Shown in pieces: positions 1 to 8,306 of a stretch of DNA of 64,000 bases. Position 1 is the first letter of the stretch. Every line of letters starts with the position of its first letter. The DNA is from Lentisalinibacter orientalis. Its GTDB lineage: Bacteria > Pseudomonadota > Gammaproteobacteria > Steroidobacterales > Woeseiaceae. Made by a program: the position numbers and the translations under genes. The notes under the pieces were generated by a model that worked only from the letters and a program-made list of their open reading frames with translations, searched no databases and was not told the origin of the DNA. Location of the stretch: assembly GCF_040706535.1 (NCBI RefSeq), contig NZ_JAPDRJ010000001.1:1240001-1304000 (forward strand), written 5' to 3'.

Positions 1-33
1 GATGCTGAAGCCCTGGGAGTCGAAGCGTTCCAT
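1..33 (-). CDS. start of an unidentified protein, cut by the window edge
   Basis: An ATG at 33 on the minus strand opens a frame reading MERFDSQGFSI that runs off the window start. It begins 8 bases after the stop of the endonuclease-family gene, so it may be the next gene of the same transcript. The N-terminus resembles the opening of many alpha/beta hydrolases, but eleven residues cannot support a function. No strong Shine-Dalgarno is visible between the two genes. Confidence 0.35.
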   Translation of the reverse strand, partial: MERFDSQGFSI

Positions 34-41
34 CGGCCCGC

Positions 42-1223
42 CTAGCGGGGCACGCGTAACGTCATGCCGGCAGAGACGCCCGCATGGTCCGAGGGCCAGA
101 GTCCATAGAGGGTCTTGTCGTCGGGTTCCTCGCCGATGACGTCGGCGCGCACGCCGCGCACCGCCGGCCCGCCGTAATGGTCAGGCGCCTGGCGCACCCA
201 GATGAGGTCGATCCGTTCGTCGAGCCGCGAGACCGGGTTGTCGAGCAGTGTGTCCTGGCAGCAGGTGTAGCCCGGGCTCCAGCGTCCGCCGCGTTCGTTC
301 CAGACGTCGATGTAGGTGGCCTGGCCCATCAGATAGTAGGGGGTCGGGCAGGACGCGGGGACGAACCCGCCGCTGCCGTCCGGCAGGAGACAATCTACGA
401 ACGGGCCGTCGTCCGGGCTCGAGTTGAAGTCGCCGACCACGACCTGGACGTGGTCGTCCGCGTACAGGAACTGGACGAGTTCGGCCGTCTGAGCGGCCTG
501 GATAGCCCGGAAGAATGGTCCCAGCTCGCCGCCGCCGCTGACTTCCAGGTGGGTGTTCACGAAGCGGTAGTCGCGTCCGCGCACCGTCGCCTCGACCGCG
601 GTATAGCCGCGCAGCACCTTGTCGAAGCCGGGCAGCAGCGGATTGTTCACAGGAAGTCCTGCGTCGAAGTTCTTCGCCACCGGATTGCGGGTCTGGACGT
701 CCTTGCGCGCGATGGTGACGTCCCGGTCGGTCAGGCCGACGTAGACGGGTGTGCCGTCAGGCAGGCTGGCCGGCAGTCCGGCGAGATCGATGTTCGTGAC
801 CGAGGCGGCTTCCCGGTACAGCATGCCTTCGGCGTTCAGATTGGCCAGCAGGATGTCGAGGTAGTCGAGGTCGATGGGACACTGCGTGAGCGCTTCGTCG
901 AGACAGAGCCGGATCACGTAGACCTCCTGCAGGCCGACGAGGTGCGGACGCTCCTCGCGGATGAGTTCGGCCAGCTTCATCGCGCGCTGCGGGTAGTCCG
1001 TGGTGAGGATCTGACTCACGACCAGCGCCGCCGCGTCCGCGAAGTCCTCGGGCGGCACCGACAGCGGCAGCAGTATGTCGCCGCCCACGTAGAGATTCTG
1101 CGTCATGACCGTGAGCTGGCCGGCCCGGAACTTGCGGAAGTCTCCGGCATCGACGCTGCCGACGCCGGCCAGGAACAGAAGCGCCGCCGTGAACAGCAGC
1201 AGAAACCATTTGGGGATTTTCAT
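42..1223 (-). CDS. secreted endonuclease/exonuclease/phosphatase family protein
   Basis: The 393-residue protein has a signal peptide (residues 1-26: MKIP-K, hydrophobic core, cleavage after VDA) and then one endonuclease/exonuclease/phosphatase fold. The family's metal and catalytic motifs are all present: TQNLYVG near 41-47, LVGLQE ending at Glu100, VNTHLEV in the middle, GDFNSSPDD near 265, and the C-terminal SDH near 378. Members are Mg-dependent phosphodiesterases acting on nucleic acids, inositol phosphates or sphingomyelin. The export signal points to a periplasmic or secreted enzyme; the substrate cannot be read from the sequence. The ATG start is preceded by GAGAGCGACATG. Confidence 0.85.
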   Translation of the reverse strand: MKIPKWFLLLFTAALLFLAGVGSVDAGDFRKFRAGQLTVMTQNLYVGGDILLPLSVPPEDFADAAALVVSQILTTDYPQRAMKLAELIREERPHLVGLQEVYVIRLCLDEALTQCPIDLDYLDILLANLNAEGMLYREAASVTNIDLAGLPASLPDGTPVYVGLTDRDVTIARKDVQTRNPVAKNFDAGLPVNNPLLPGFDKVLRGYTAVEATVRGRDYRFVNTHLEVSGGGELGPFFRAIQAAQTAELVQFLYADDHVQVVVGDFNSSPDDGPFVDCLLPDGSGGFVPASCPTPYYLMGQATYIDVWNERGGRWSPGYTCCQDTLLDNPVSRLDERIDLIWVRQAPDHYGGPAVRGVRADVIGEEPDDKTLYGLWPSDHAGVSAGMTLRVPR

Positions 1224-1346
1224 GTCGCTCTCCTCCGCCTGCCGGCGCTTCGCGCCTCCGTCCCTCGGTTCGTGTCCGCCGGCGGCATGATTGTTCTCCG
1301 AGACTCCTCCCGGCGTGGAGGCGGACGCAATACGGACTTGTCACCG

Positions 1347-2450
1347 TCAGCGGTCGGCTTCGATGAGTACGCCGACGTCGTCACCCCGGATCTCCCGCGA
1401 CGCCGAGTCCCGCCTGCGGTTCGGCCCGAAGGAGTAGACGAAGCGCATCTCCCCGCCGCCTGCGCATTCGTGGCGCACCCAGTAGGGCAGGCCCCAGGGG
1501 TCCAGGAAGTAGCGTGCCCGGGTGGCATCCAGCCCCTCCCCCGTGAGATTCGCGAACCGCCCTTCGCTCACGTAGCTCTGGCCCCATTCCACGCGGAAGG
1601 TGTACACCCGCTTGTGCACGCCGCAGCGGGTGCGCACGCGCTCATGGGTGAAATCGGTGGCGAGCACCCGCAGCTCCGTCTCTGCCGCGCGCCGCAGTTC
1701 CTGCGCATCCGCGTGCAGCAGGCGGGTGGAGTGCAGCGTCGCGTAGCCCGCCAGCGCCGCCAGGGCCGCGCCGGCGGCGGCGACGGTGACGGCGGAGCGG
1801 CCCGAACGCGCTCCCCCGCGGAGTTCGAGGGCGTTGGCCGCGATCGCCGTCAGCATGCCCAGGCCGAGCATGAGCTCGGCCCATTCGCCGGCGTATTCGA
1901 AGGGATAGGCGGCGTAGAAGGCGGCCGTGGCGGCGAAGGCGGACATCAGTGCGGGGTGCGGCGCGACGATGGCCAGCTTCGACAGCAGGCGGCCGGTGGC
2001 CGGTATGGCGGCGGCGAGCGGCAGTGCCACGCCGTAGCCGAGCACGATGAGCTGGAAGGCGAGCTGGCGCAGGTCGCTGGCCACCACGTTGTGGACGTTC
2101 AGCTCCTGCTGGAAGTTGTCGGTGAGGAAGTACTCGGGCGGCGTGAAGCCGAGCAGCCGCTGGCCCCACGAGATCTCCTCGCCGGCGACGAAGAAGCAGA
2201 ATGCGCCGAGGCCGAGCAGAAACCAGGGCACCCGCCGGTGGCGCCACCACTGGTGATGCGCGGCCCAGGCGGCCGCCGCGGCGGCCAGCAGGAACGCCCA
2301 GACCGTGGCCCACTCCATCCAGTGGTCCTCCTGGACGAGGCGGTAATAGAGATCGGCATGGCGCGTGTCCAGCCACCAGGCGAGGGCGGCCGGCGCCGCG
2401 ATGATCAGGTTGGCGATGATCCAGCCGGTGACGCGCAAGAGGCACTCCAC
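1347..2450 (-). CDS. polytopic integral membrane protein, function unknown
   Basis: This 367-residue protein has several hydrophobic helices in its first 270 residues and a more polar C-terminal part. It carries the stretch GEEISWGQRLLGF followed by N-x-Q-x-E-x-N-x-HN, a motif I associate with a widespread uncharacterised bacterial membrane family. The annotated GTG at 2450 lies immediately after the T-tract of the preceding gene's terminator, leaving no room for a Shine-Dalgarno; a TTG a few codons downstream is possible. No catalytic function can be assigned. It is separated from the endonuclease-family gene by 123 bases on the same strand. Confidence 0.75.
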   Translation of the reverse strand: MECLLRVTGWIIANLIIAAPAALAWWLDTRHADLYYRLVQEDHWMEWATVWAFLLAAAAAAWAAHHQWWRHRRVPWFLLGLGAFCFFVAGEEISWGQRLLGFTPPEYFLTDNFQQELNVHNVVASDLRQLAFQLIVLGYGVALPLAAAIPATGRLLSKLAIVAPHPALMSAFAATAAFYAAYPFEYAGEWAELMLGLGMLTAIAANALELRGGARSGRSAVTVAAAGAALAALAGYATLHSTRLLHADAQELRRAAETELRVLATDFTHERVRTRCGVHKRVYTFRVEWGQSYVSEGRFANLTGEGLDATRARYFLDPWGLPYWVRHECAGGGEMRFVYSFGPNRRRDSASREIRGDDVGVLIEADR

Positions 2451-2486
2451 AAAGAAAAGGGGCGGGCCCCGCTGGAGCCCGCCCCC
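2451..2486 (-). terminator. rho-independent terminator after the DUF4382 lipoprotein gene
   Basis: On the minus strand a perfect 9-bp stem (arms 2477-2485 and 2459-2467, GGGGCGGGC with its complement) is followed by CTTTTCTTT. It lies about 70 bases beyond the stop of the DUF4382-type gene and directly against the next gene's start. Confidence 0.8.
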
Positions 2487-2557
2487 TAGTCTAGACCACG
2501 AGTGTGGATGGCGAGTCTAGATCACGAGGACCCGGATGGTCCGGATCGCGGCCCCTG

Positions 2558-4552
2558 TCACTCCGCCGCAGCTTCTGCGGTGATCGTGACCTGGTCCGCT
2601 GCGCTGTCCTCGGTGCCGTCGTTCACCACCAGCTCGACCACATACTCGCCGGCCAGGTCCGCGGTGAACGTGGCGCCGGCCGTATCCGCATTCGTCAGCG
2701 ATGCTTCGCTGCCCTCCGGGACGGAGACGAACGCCCAGCTGTAGCTGAGCGTATCGCCGTCGTCGTCGAAGCTGGCAGAACCGTCCAGATTGACGGTGTC
2801 GCCCGCGGTCACGGTCTGATCGGCGCCGGCATCGGCCACGGGTGCCGTGTTGGTGGTCTCATCGACCTCGGCACGCACGCTCTCGGCCTCGAAGCAGCCG
2901 TCGACACCTTCGGCGCCGAAGACTTCGGCCTCCAGGCCTCCCTCGAGATCGCCGAGTTCCGCTTCGGCCGACTCGCTGCCCTCGTCCGTGAGCGTTACCA
3001 GGGTGATGGTCGTATCGTCGTCGACGCACACCTGGCGGTCGCCGGTTTCGGCGGTGGTCAGGATGAACTGACCGGCCTCCGTGTCCACGCTCTGGATGGT
3101 GCCGGTGATGGTCTCGCCGACTGCGGCTTCCGGATCCAGCACGATGAACGAGGTCCTGAGCGCGTCCGGCTCGTCGTCGGAGAGGGCGAGCACGCCTTCG
3201 AAGTGGCCGACCTGGCCGCGCAGGAGATCCTCTCTGGCCAGACGCTCGCCGGCCTTGTTGAAGATGCCGGTGCCGTCCTGGTACAGGCCGGTGACGACGG
3301 TGTCGTCGCCGAAGCCCTGTCCCGGCGCGATGGCCAGACCGAACGCGTCGTCGACGTCGATGTCTTCGGTGATCTCGCCGTTCAGGCGCTCGAACGTGCC
3401 CATGTCGCCGAGTTCGATGACGTAGGCGTCGAGGATCAGATCGTCGTCGTCGAAGGAAGAGTCGCTGTCGCTGTCCGTGTCGGAATCGGAGTCGGCCGAG
3501 TCTTCGGAGCCGTCGCTGTCGCCGTCGGTGTCTCCATCGTCGTCGCCGCCGTTGCCGTTGCCGTCGCCGCTGTCGGTATCGCTATCCGAATCGCTGTCCG
3601 AATCGCCGTCGGTGTCGCCGTCATCGGCCGGCGTCTCGTTGCTGGCCCGCAGCCGGCCGATCGCGGTCAGCGGCTCGCCGACGACGATGTCGCCGAACAG
3701 GGCCGGCGTACCGTCGGTGCCGAAGATGCCGGTCTCGCCGCTAGCGAGGACGGTGACGCACTTGTTGTTGTCGCGGTCATCACCGCCACGGTCGGAGTCG
3801 CTGTCGTCGTCGCTGTCGCCGTCGTTGTCGGACGCGCGGGCCTGCTGACACAGGACGAAGCTGTCTTCGGTGTCGCTGATCGACTCCACCGAGCCGAAGA
3901 TGCGAGTGAGTTTGGTGCCCGGTTCCATCGAGCCTTCCTCGCTGATCTTCACGAAGACGACGGGACGGAAAAGGTACTTCTCGCTGTTGCCGGCCTCGAC
4001 CACCTTGAGCGACTTCTTCGCATCCACGTCGATCTCGACCAGCAGCGTTGCGCCCGGCGTGACGAAGAAGGTTCCGCGGGGATTCAGGTCCACCTTGCCG
4101 TTGCCCGGCAGCTTGACCGAGTACTCCTCCACCGGGTCCGTGTCGAGATCCACGATGGTCAGATCGTCAAGGATCAGCCGGATCTTGTCGTAGTCGCCGG
4201 CCGGGACGTCCTCGGCAACGGTGAACAGCTCGTTGAAGCTGCCCAGTTGCAGGAAGTCGACCACCTCGGCGGGTTCGCCGTCGGGTATCGAGAAGATGGT
4301 CACGTCGCCGCTGTCGCCGAGCAGGCGGATCTCGCGGATCTCGGCCAGGAACTGGTCGAAGCGGTCCGTGGGGCCATCGGTGAACATGATGCCGACGGTG
4401 CCGGTCTTGGCCCACGAACTCGGCGGCGGCGCCGGATCCGGGTCGGGCTCGGTTGCCGCGGGGCTGCCGCCGCCCCCGCCGCCGCAACCGGCGAGGAGGA
4501 AGAGTACGGAGAACGCGGCAATGCCGCGCCGCCAGGAAGTCGTGTTCATCAT
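2558..4552 (-). CDS. DUF4382 lipoprotein with Asp/Ser-rich repeats and a C-terminal PKD-like domain
   Basis: With the start at 4552 (ATG ATG, preceded by GAGAGCG) the protein has 664 residues. It begins with a lipoprotein signal peptide whose lipobox LLAGC is followed by a glycine run. Next comes a DUF4382-type domain (GTVGIMFTDGPTDRFDQ ... YDKIRLILDDLTIVD), then segments resembling DUF5666 modules interrupted by Asp/Ser-rich stretches of DSDSD type, and a C-terminal PKD-like domain (PVADAGADQTV ... LAGEYVVELVVNDG). Such proteins are cell-surface or periplasmic; acidic repeats of this kind often bind Ca2+, which is inference here. It diverges from the DUF6502 gene. An upstream start at 4618 would add 22 residues ahead of the signal peptide and is unlikely. 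Confidence 0.8.
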   Translation of the reverse strand: MMNTTSWRRGIAAFSVLFLLAGCGGGGGGSPAATEPDPDPAPPPSSWAKTGTVGIMFTDGPTDRFDQFLAEIREIRLLGDSGDVTIFSIPDGEPAEVVDFLQLGSFNELFTVAEDVPAGDYDKIRLILDDLTIVDLDTDPVEEYSVKLPGNGKVDLNPRGTFFVTPGATLLVEIDVDAKKSLKVVEAGNSEKYLFRPVVFVKISEEGSMEPGTKLTRIFGSVESISDTEDSFVLCQQARASDNDGDSDDDSDSDRGGDDRDNNKCVTVLASGETGIFGTDGTPALFGDIVVGEPLTAIGRLRASNETPADDGDTDGDSDSDSDSDTDSGDGNGNGGDDDGDTDGDSDGSEDSADSDSDTDSDSDSSFDDDDLILDAYVIELGDMGTFERLNGEITEDIDVDDAFGLAIAPGQGFGDDTVVTGLYQDGTGIFNKAGERLAREDLLRGQVGHFEGVLALSDDEPDALRTSFIVLDPEAAVGETITGTIQSVDTEAGQFILTTAETGDRQVCVDDDTTITLVTLTDEGSESAEAELGDLEGGLEAEVFGAEGVDGCFEAESVRAEVDETTNTAPVADAGADQTVTAGDTVNLDGSASFDDDGDTLSYSWAFVSVPEGSEASLTNADTAGATFTADLAGEYVVELVVNDGTEDSAADQVTITAEAAAE
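3440..3835 (-). repeat. low-complexity region encoding Asp/Ser repeats
   Basis: Two blocks inside the DUF4382 lipoprotein gene (about 3440-3625 and 3776-3835) consist of degenerate 6-base units coding Asp-Ser and Asp-Gly-Asp. The DNA is made of GTC/GCT/GTC-type codons, so it can slip during replication and probably varies in length between strains. Confidence 0.65.
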
Positions 4553-4598
4553 GATTCGCTCTCGTCGGTTATCGAGTGACTGTAATGGGCATTTTCGT

Positions 4599-4628
4599 CC
4601 TATATGCGCAGGAATCAACCTGTCGCAA
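4599..4628 (-). promoter_or_regulatory. candidate sigma-70 promoter of the DUF4382 lipoprotein gene
   Basis: On the minus strand TTGCGA (4628-4623) and TATAGG (4604-4599) are separated by 18 bases, about 47 bases upstream of the chosen start. The match is partial. The rest of 4629-4820 is GC-rich and shows nothing else I can name. Confidence 0.3.
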
Positions 4629-4820
4629 ACCGGCGACAGGGCCGGCCCGCCCCTGTGACGCCCGAATCATGCAGTTAGCGGCGTCCGCGGCCGCTTATGT
4701 AAATCCTGCAGCCCTGGTCGCAACGGCATCCGCGCCGTGGCGCGCGAAGTCTCCGCTGCTCCGGTTCGCGATACGCCGCGGACCGTTGCGGGCCCTGCCG
4801 CCCAAAATTTCCGGCGGGGG

Positions 4821-4858
4821 TTGCATGGCGGTCTGATGTGTGCGTAAATTGCACACAT
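4821..4858 (+). promoter_or_regulatory. promoter and palindromic operator overlapping the DUF6502 start codon
   Basis: TTGCAT (4821-4826) and TAAATT (4845-4850) are 18 bases apart, giving a plausible sigma-70 promoter. A perfect inverted repeat, ATGTGTGC (4836-4843) and GCACACAT (4851-4858) around a 7-base spacer, covers the -10 box and runs into the ATG at 4857. Transcription from this promoter would start at or next to the start codon, so the mRNA may be leaderless. A protein bound to the palindrome would block the promoter. Confidence 0.55.
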
Positions 4859-5675
4859 GAGTTCTGACCTGACAGAGATCGCGAGAAATGCCTGCCGCCG
4901 CCTGCTGCGGCCGGTGATCCGGATACTGCTCAGGCTCGGCATCAGCTGGAAAGAGTTCGCGGAGATAGCGAAATTGGTATTCGTCGAGATCGCCAGAGAG
5001 GACTACGGCGTCCACGGCAGGCCCACCAACGCCTCCCGCGTGGCCCTCATGACGGGGCTCAGCCGCCGCGAGGTGGGCGAGATCCGCAAGCGACTCGACA
5101 GCGAGACCCCGCTGGCGATCGAGCCAAAGAGCCGCATATCGCGGGTGCTGACGGGGTGGCACAAGGATCCCGAGTTCTCCGAAGGCGGCCGGCCCCGGCA
5201 ACTGGACGAGGCCGAATTCCACCGGCTGACGCACCGCTATGCCGGCGACATCCCGGACCGGGCCATCACCAAGGAGATGCTGGACCTGGGTCTCATGGAA
5301 GCCGCGGCGGACGGCCGCTACCGGGCGATGCGGCGCGACTACCTGCGTAATGCCGCCGACGCCGATATCGTCCGCCACATGGGCCAGGCACTGCACGACC
5401 ACGGGGTTTCACTGGCGCACAACCTGAACCCCGAGCGCAGCGAAGGCTGGTTCGAGGGCTTCGCTTCCAATAATCAGATGCCCCGCGGCGCCGCCGACAA
5501 GCTCAATGCCCTCCTGCAGCAGGAGGGTCAGGCCTTCCTCGAGCGGGTGGACGCCTGGCTGAGCGAGAACGAGCTCGACACTTCGTCCGGCAGCGGCAAC
5601 AGAAACGGAAAAGAAGCCGCCAGCCGCATCGGCGTCGGCGTCTACCTCTTCGAACATCCACAAGACACTCACTGA
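4857..5675 (+). CDS. DUF6502 family protein, possible autoregulator
   Basis: The 272-residue protein matches the DUF6502 type: a basic N-terminus (ARNACRRLLRPVIRILLRLGISWKEF), an internal helix-turn-helix-like stretch (SRVALMTGLSRREVGEIRKRL, about residues 59-79) and a mainly helical C-terminal half. No catalytic motif is visible. The family is uncharacterised to my knowledge; the helix-turn-helix-like segment and the palindrome over its own start suggest a DNA-binding autoregulator. It lies between two lipoprotein genes that share DUF5666-like modules, with the downstream one only 26 bases away, so its job probably concerns those envelope proteins. Confidence 0.75.
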   Translation: MSSDLTEIARNACRRLLRPVIRILLRLGISWKEFAEIAKLVFVEIAREDYGVHGRPTNASRVALMTGLSRREVGEIRKRLDSETPLAIEPKSRISRVLTGWHKDPEFSEGGRPRQLDEAEFHRLTHRYAGDIPDRAITKEMLDLGLMEAAADGRYRAMRRDYLRNAADADIVRHMGQALHDHGVSLAHNLNPERSEGWFEGFASNNQMPRGAADKLNALLQQEGQAFLERVDAWLSENELDTSSGSGNRNGKEAASRIGVGVYLFEHPQDTH

Positions 5676-5701
5676 CGCACTCAACGCAAGGAAGATTCCC
5701 C

Positions 5702-7168
5702 ATGGCATCCCCCTCCCCGAAATTGCTCACAACACTCCTCGCGGCCTTCGCGCTTGCCGCCTGCGGCGGCGGTGGCGGCGGCTCCGGCAGCATCGCCCCG
5801 CCGCCGCCAGACGACGGCGGTGGCGACACCGGCGGCATCGACCGCAGCGGTCTCCGCGTGCTCGGCTCCATCAGCGGGTTCGGCAGCGTGATCGTGGACG
5901 GCGTGCGCTTCGACACCTCCGGCGCCACCATCGAGGTGGATGACGAGCCGGCCACGGAAGACGATCTCAAGACCGGCGAGATCGTGTTCGTCGCCGGAGA
6001 GGTCGACGACGACGGCAATGCGACGGCGGCCACCGTGGTGACCGACGATCTGCTGCGCGGGCGGATCGATAGCATCGACCTAGTCGCCGGTACGTTCGTG
6101 GTGCTGGGCCAGACCGTAAAGGTGGAGGTCGACACGGCCTTCGACGATGCGGTGCCGAACAACGCCATCGACGGCCTGAGCGTCGATCAGGCCGTACGCG
6201 TGGACGGCTTCCTCTCTCCGGACGGGCGCATCATCGCTACCCGCGTGGAACCCGACGACGGCGACGACGTGCAGGTGGTCGGCGTCGTCAGCAACCTCGA
6301 CGATTCGGCGCAGACGTTCAGCATCGGCAGTCTGTCCATCGACTATTCGGCCGCGACGTTCGAGGACTTCGACGGCGCCGATCTGGCCGACGGCCAGGTG
6401 GTGGAGGTGGAGGGCAACGCCCTGGCCGCCGGCGGCGAGCTGCCGGCGACCAAGGTCGAGCGGGTCACCGACGACCTTGGCGCCGACGACGACGACCTGG
6501 CCGAGATCGAGGGCATCGTCACCGCGGTCGTCTCCGGCGACGAGTTCGAGGTGAACGGCATCGCCGTCAGCACCGACGGCGCCACCGTGTACGAGGGCGG
6601 CGGCCCTGCCGACATCGTCGAGGGCGCGCGGGTGGACGTCGATGCCGTGGCCCGGGCCGGCGGCAGTCTGCTGGCCACGAAAGTGGAATTCGAGCCGGAG
6701 AAGGTGGTGGAGATCGAGGCCACCGTGGAGGCGGTGGACGCCGCAGCGGGCACGCTGCAGACCCTCGGCATCACGGTGGTCATCGAGGACGGCACGCGGC
6801 TGGAGGACGACAGCGACCTCGACCTGCGCCGCTTCTCGCTCGCCGACATCAACGTGGGTGACTTCGTGGAGATCGGCGGCAGCGAATCCGGCACCTCCGA
6901 GGCGACAGCGGTGCTGCTGAAGCGCGACGACGACGGCGACGACGGCGTCGAACTGCAGGCCCGGGTGCAATCAGTCGGCAATCCGGACTTCATTTTGCTC
7001 GGCGTCACCGTACGCACCAACGGCGAGACGGAGTTCGAAGACGGCGACACGGAGATCACGGCAGCGGAGTTCTTCGCCAATGCGGTCGGCCGGATCGTCG
7101 ACGTCGAGGGCACCTGGGACGGCAGCGTACTGACGGCCGAGGAAGTCGAGTTCGAGGTGGAGGACTGA
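5702..7168 (+). CDS. DUF5666 repeat lipoprotein
   Basis: This 488-residue protein has a lipoprotein signal (LAAFALAACGGGGGG, lipidated Cys near residue 20) followed by about six to seven tandem copies of an approximately 65-residue beta module. Each copy has the form 'G-x-I-x-x-I ... F-x-V-x-G-x-x-V ... D-x-T-x-F ... L-x-x-G-x-x-V-x-V', typical of DUF5666. The modules look like small OB-fold or beta-barrel units and the protein is highly acidic, as expected for a halophile envelope protein. It shares transcription direction and a 26-base gap with the DUF6502 gene. Function is unknown. Confidence 0.85.
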   Translation: MASPSPKLLTTLLAAFALAACGGGGGGSGSIAPPPPDDGGGDTGGIDRSGLRVLGSISGFGSVIVDGVRFDTSGATIEVDDEPATEDDLKTGEIVFVAGEVDDDGNATAATVVTDDLLRGRIDSIDLVAGTFVVLGQTVKVEVDTAFDDAVPNNAIDGLSVDQAVRVDGFLSPDGRIIATRVEPDDGDDVQVVGVVSNLDDSAQTFSIGSLSIDYSAATFEDFDGADLADGQVVEVEGNALAAGGELPATKVERVTDDLGADDDDLAEIEGIVTAVVSGDEFEVNGIAVSTDGATVYEGGGPADIVEGARVDVDAVARAGGSLLATKVEFEPEKVVEIEATVEAVDAAAGTLQTLGITVVIEDGTRLEDDSDLDLRRFSLADINVGDFVEIGGSESGTSEATAVLLKRDDDGDDGVELQARVQSVGNPDFILLGVTVRTNGETEFEDGDTEITAAEFFANAVGRIVDVEGTWDGSVLTAEEVEFEVED

Positions 7169-7172
7169 TGTG

Positions 7173-8306
7173 ATGACGACCAAAGGAACTGTGGATATCC
7201 GGGTGGGCCCGGCTCCATCGGCTCTCCCCGCGGGCTCGGTGCGTCCGCTGGAGGCCGGTCGCCTGCGGGCGGCGCGCGCGGCGTTCGTGACCCGGCGGGT
7301 GCCGCTGGAGGATGCGAAGGTGCTGGTCACGGACGCCCGGCCCGCCGCCGGCGACCTGGTCCTGGCCCGGGTCAAGCGCATCCGCCACCACGGCAAGCTG
7401 CAGTGCGCGCGCGGGCGACGCGTGCAACTGTTCCACGGCGACGAGATCGTGGTCTGCTACGGCGACCGCTATGCGCCCCAGCAGTTCGAGGCCTACGTGC
7501 CGCGCACCATCGGCCATTGTCATCTGGTGGCCTCCGGCGGCGTCGCCGCCCAGGCGGTCAACTGGCATCAGCGCATCCACCGCGGTCCCACCGAGATCGA
7601 GGCGCTGGGCATCCTGGCCGACGAGCACGGCAATACGCTCAACCTGCGCCGCTACACGCTGCCGGCGGGTTCCGGCGGCGAGGCGCCGCCCCGCGTGATC
7701 GTCGTGGCCGGCACTTCCATGGACTCCGGCAAGACCACGGCGGGTGCCCATCTGGTGCGCGGGCTGACCCGGGCGGGCCTGCGCGTGGGCGCCGCGAAGA
7801 TCACCGGCACGGGTGCCTGCAACGACTACTTCCTGATGAAGGACGCCGGCGCGGAACCGGTGTTCGATTTCACCGACGCCGGTTACGTATCCACCTACCG
7901 TGTGGGAGAGGCCGCCATCCGGCGCATCTACGAGACCCTGATCGCGGAACTCGGCCGCAGCGGCATCGACGTGGCCGTGGTCGAAGTGGCCGACGGCCTG
8001 GTCCAGTCCGAGACCGCGGCGCTGCTCGGCGCCGACTGGCTGCGTCGGGCGATCGACGGCGTCGTGTTCTGTGCCCAGGATGCGATGGGCGCGCGGGCGG
8101 GTGTGGACTGGCTGCGCGAGCGCGGCCACGACGTCATTGCCGTCTCCGGTCTGCTGACGGCTGCGCCGCTGGCCATGCGCGAGACCGCCGACCTGGTGGA
8201 ACCGCCGGTGATCGGCCTCGACGGGCTGTCCGACCGCTATGTCTCCCGCTCGCTGCTCGCCTGCGAGCACGGCAGCACGGAACTGCGCGATGCCGTCGCA
8301 GGCTGA
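7173..8306 (+). CDS. P-loop NTPase with an N-terminal beta domain, uncharacterised
   Basis: The protein has 377 residues from the ATG at 7173 (a GTG one codon earlier is possible; GGTGGAGG lies about ten bases upstream). The N-terminal 150 residues look like a beta-barrel (GDLVLARVKRIRHH, GRRVQLFHGDEIVVCYGDRYAP). The C-terminal part has a Walker A, VVAGTSMDSGKTT, like that of the dethiobiotin synthetase/MobB/DUF1611 class, then KITGTGACNDYFLMKDAG and VVEVADG. The class carries out ATP-dependent ligation or activation, but no specific reaction can be assigned. It overlaps the next gene by 17 bases, so the two are translationally coupled. Confidence 0.7.
   Translation: MTTKGTVDIRVGPAPSALPAGSVRPLEAGRLRAARAAFVTRRVPLEDAKVLVTDARPAAGDLVLARVKRIRHHGKLQCARGRRVQLFHGDEIVVCYGDRYAPQQFEAYVPRTIGHCHLVASGGVAAQAVNWHQRIHRGPTEIEALGILADEHGNTLNLRRYTLPAGSGGEAPPRVIVVAGTSMDSGKTTAGAHLVRGLTRAGLRVGAAKITGTGACNDYFLMKDAGAEPVFDFTDAGYVSTYRVGEAAIRRIYETLIAELGRSGIDVAVVEVADGLVQSETAALLGADWLRRAIDGVVFCAQDAMGARAGVDWLRERGHDVIAVSGLLTAAPLAMRETADLVEPPVIGLDGLSDRYVSRSLLACEHGSTELRDAVAG

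Noticed and set aside
84..4579. Very long plus-strand open frames (801 and 691 codons) opposite the endonuclease, membrane-protein and DUF4382 genes
   Set aside because: They are antisense shadows caused by high GC content: composition is unlike protein, there are no domains, and the opposite strand carries signal peptides and family motifs.
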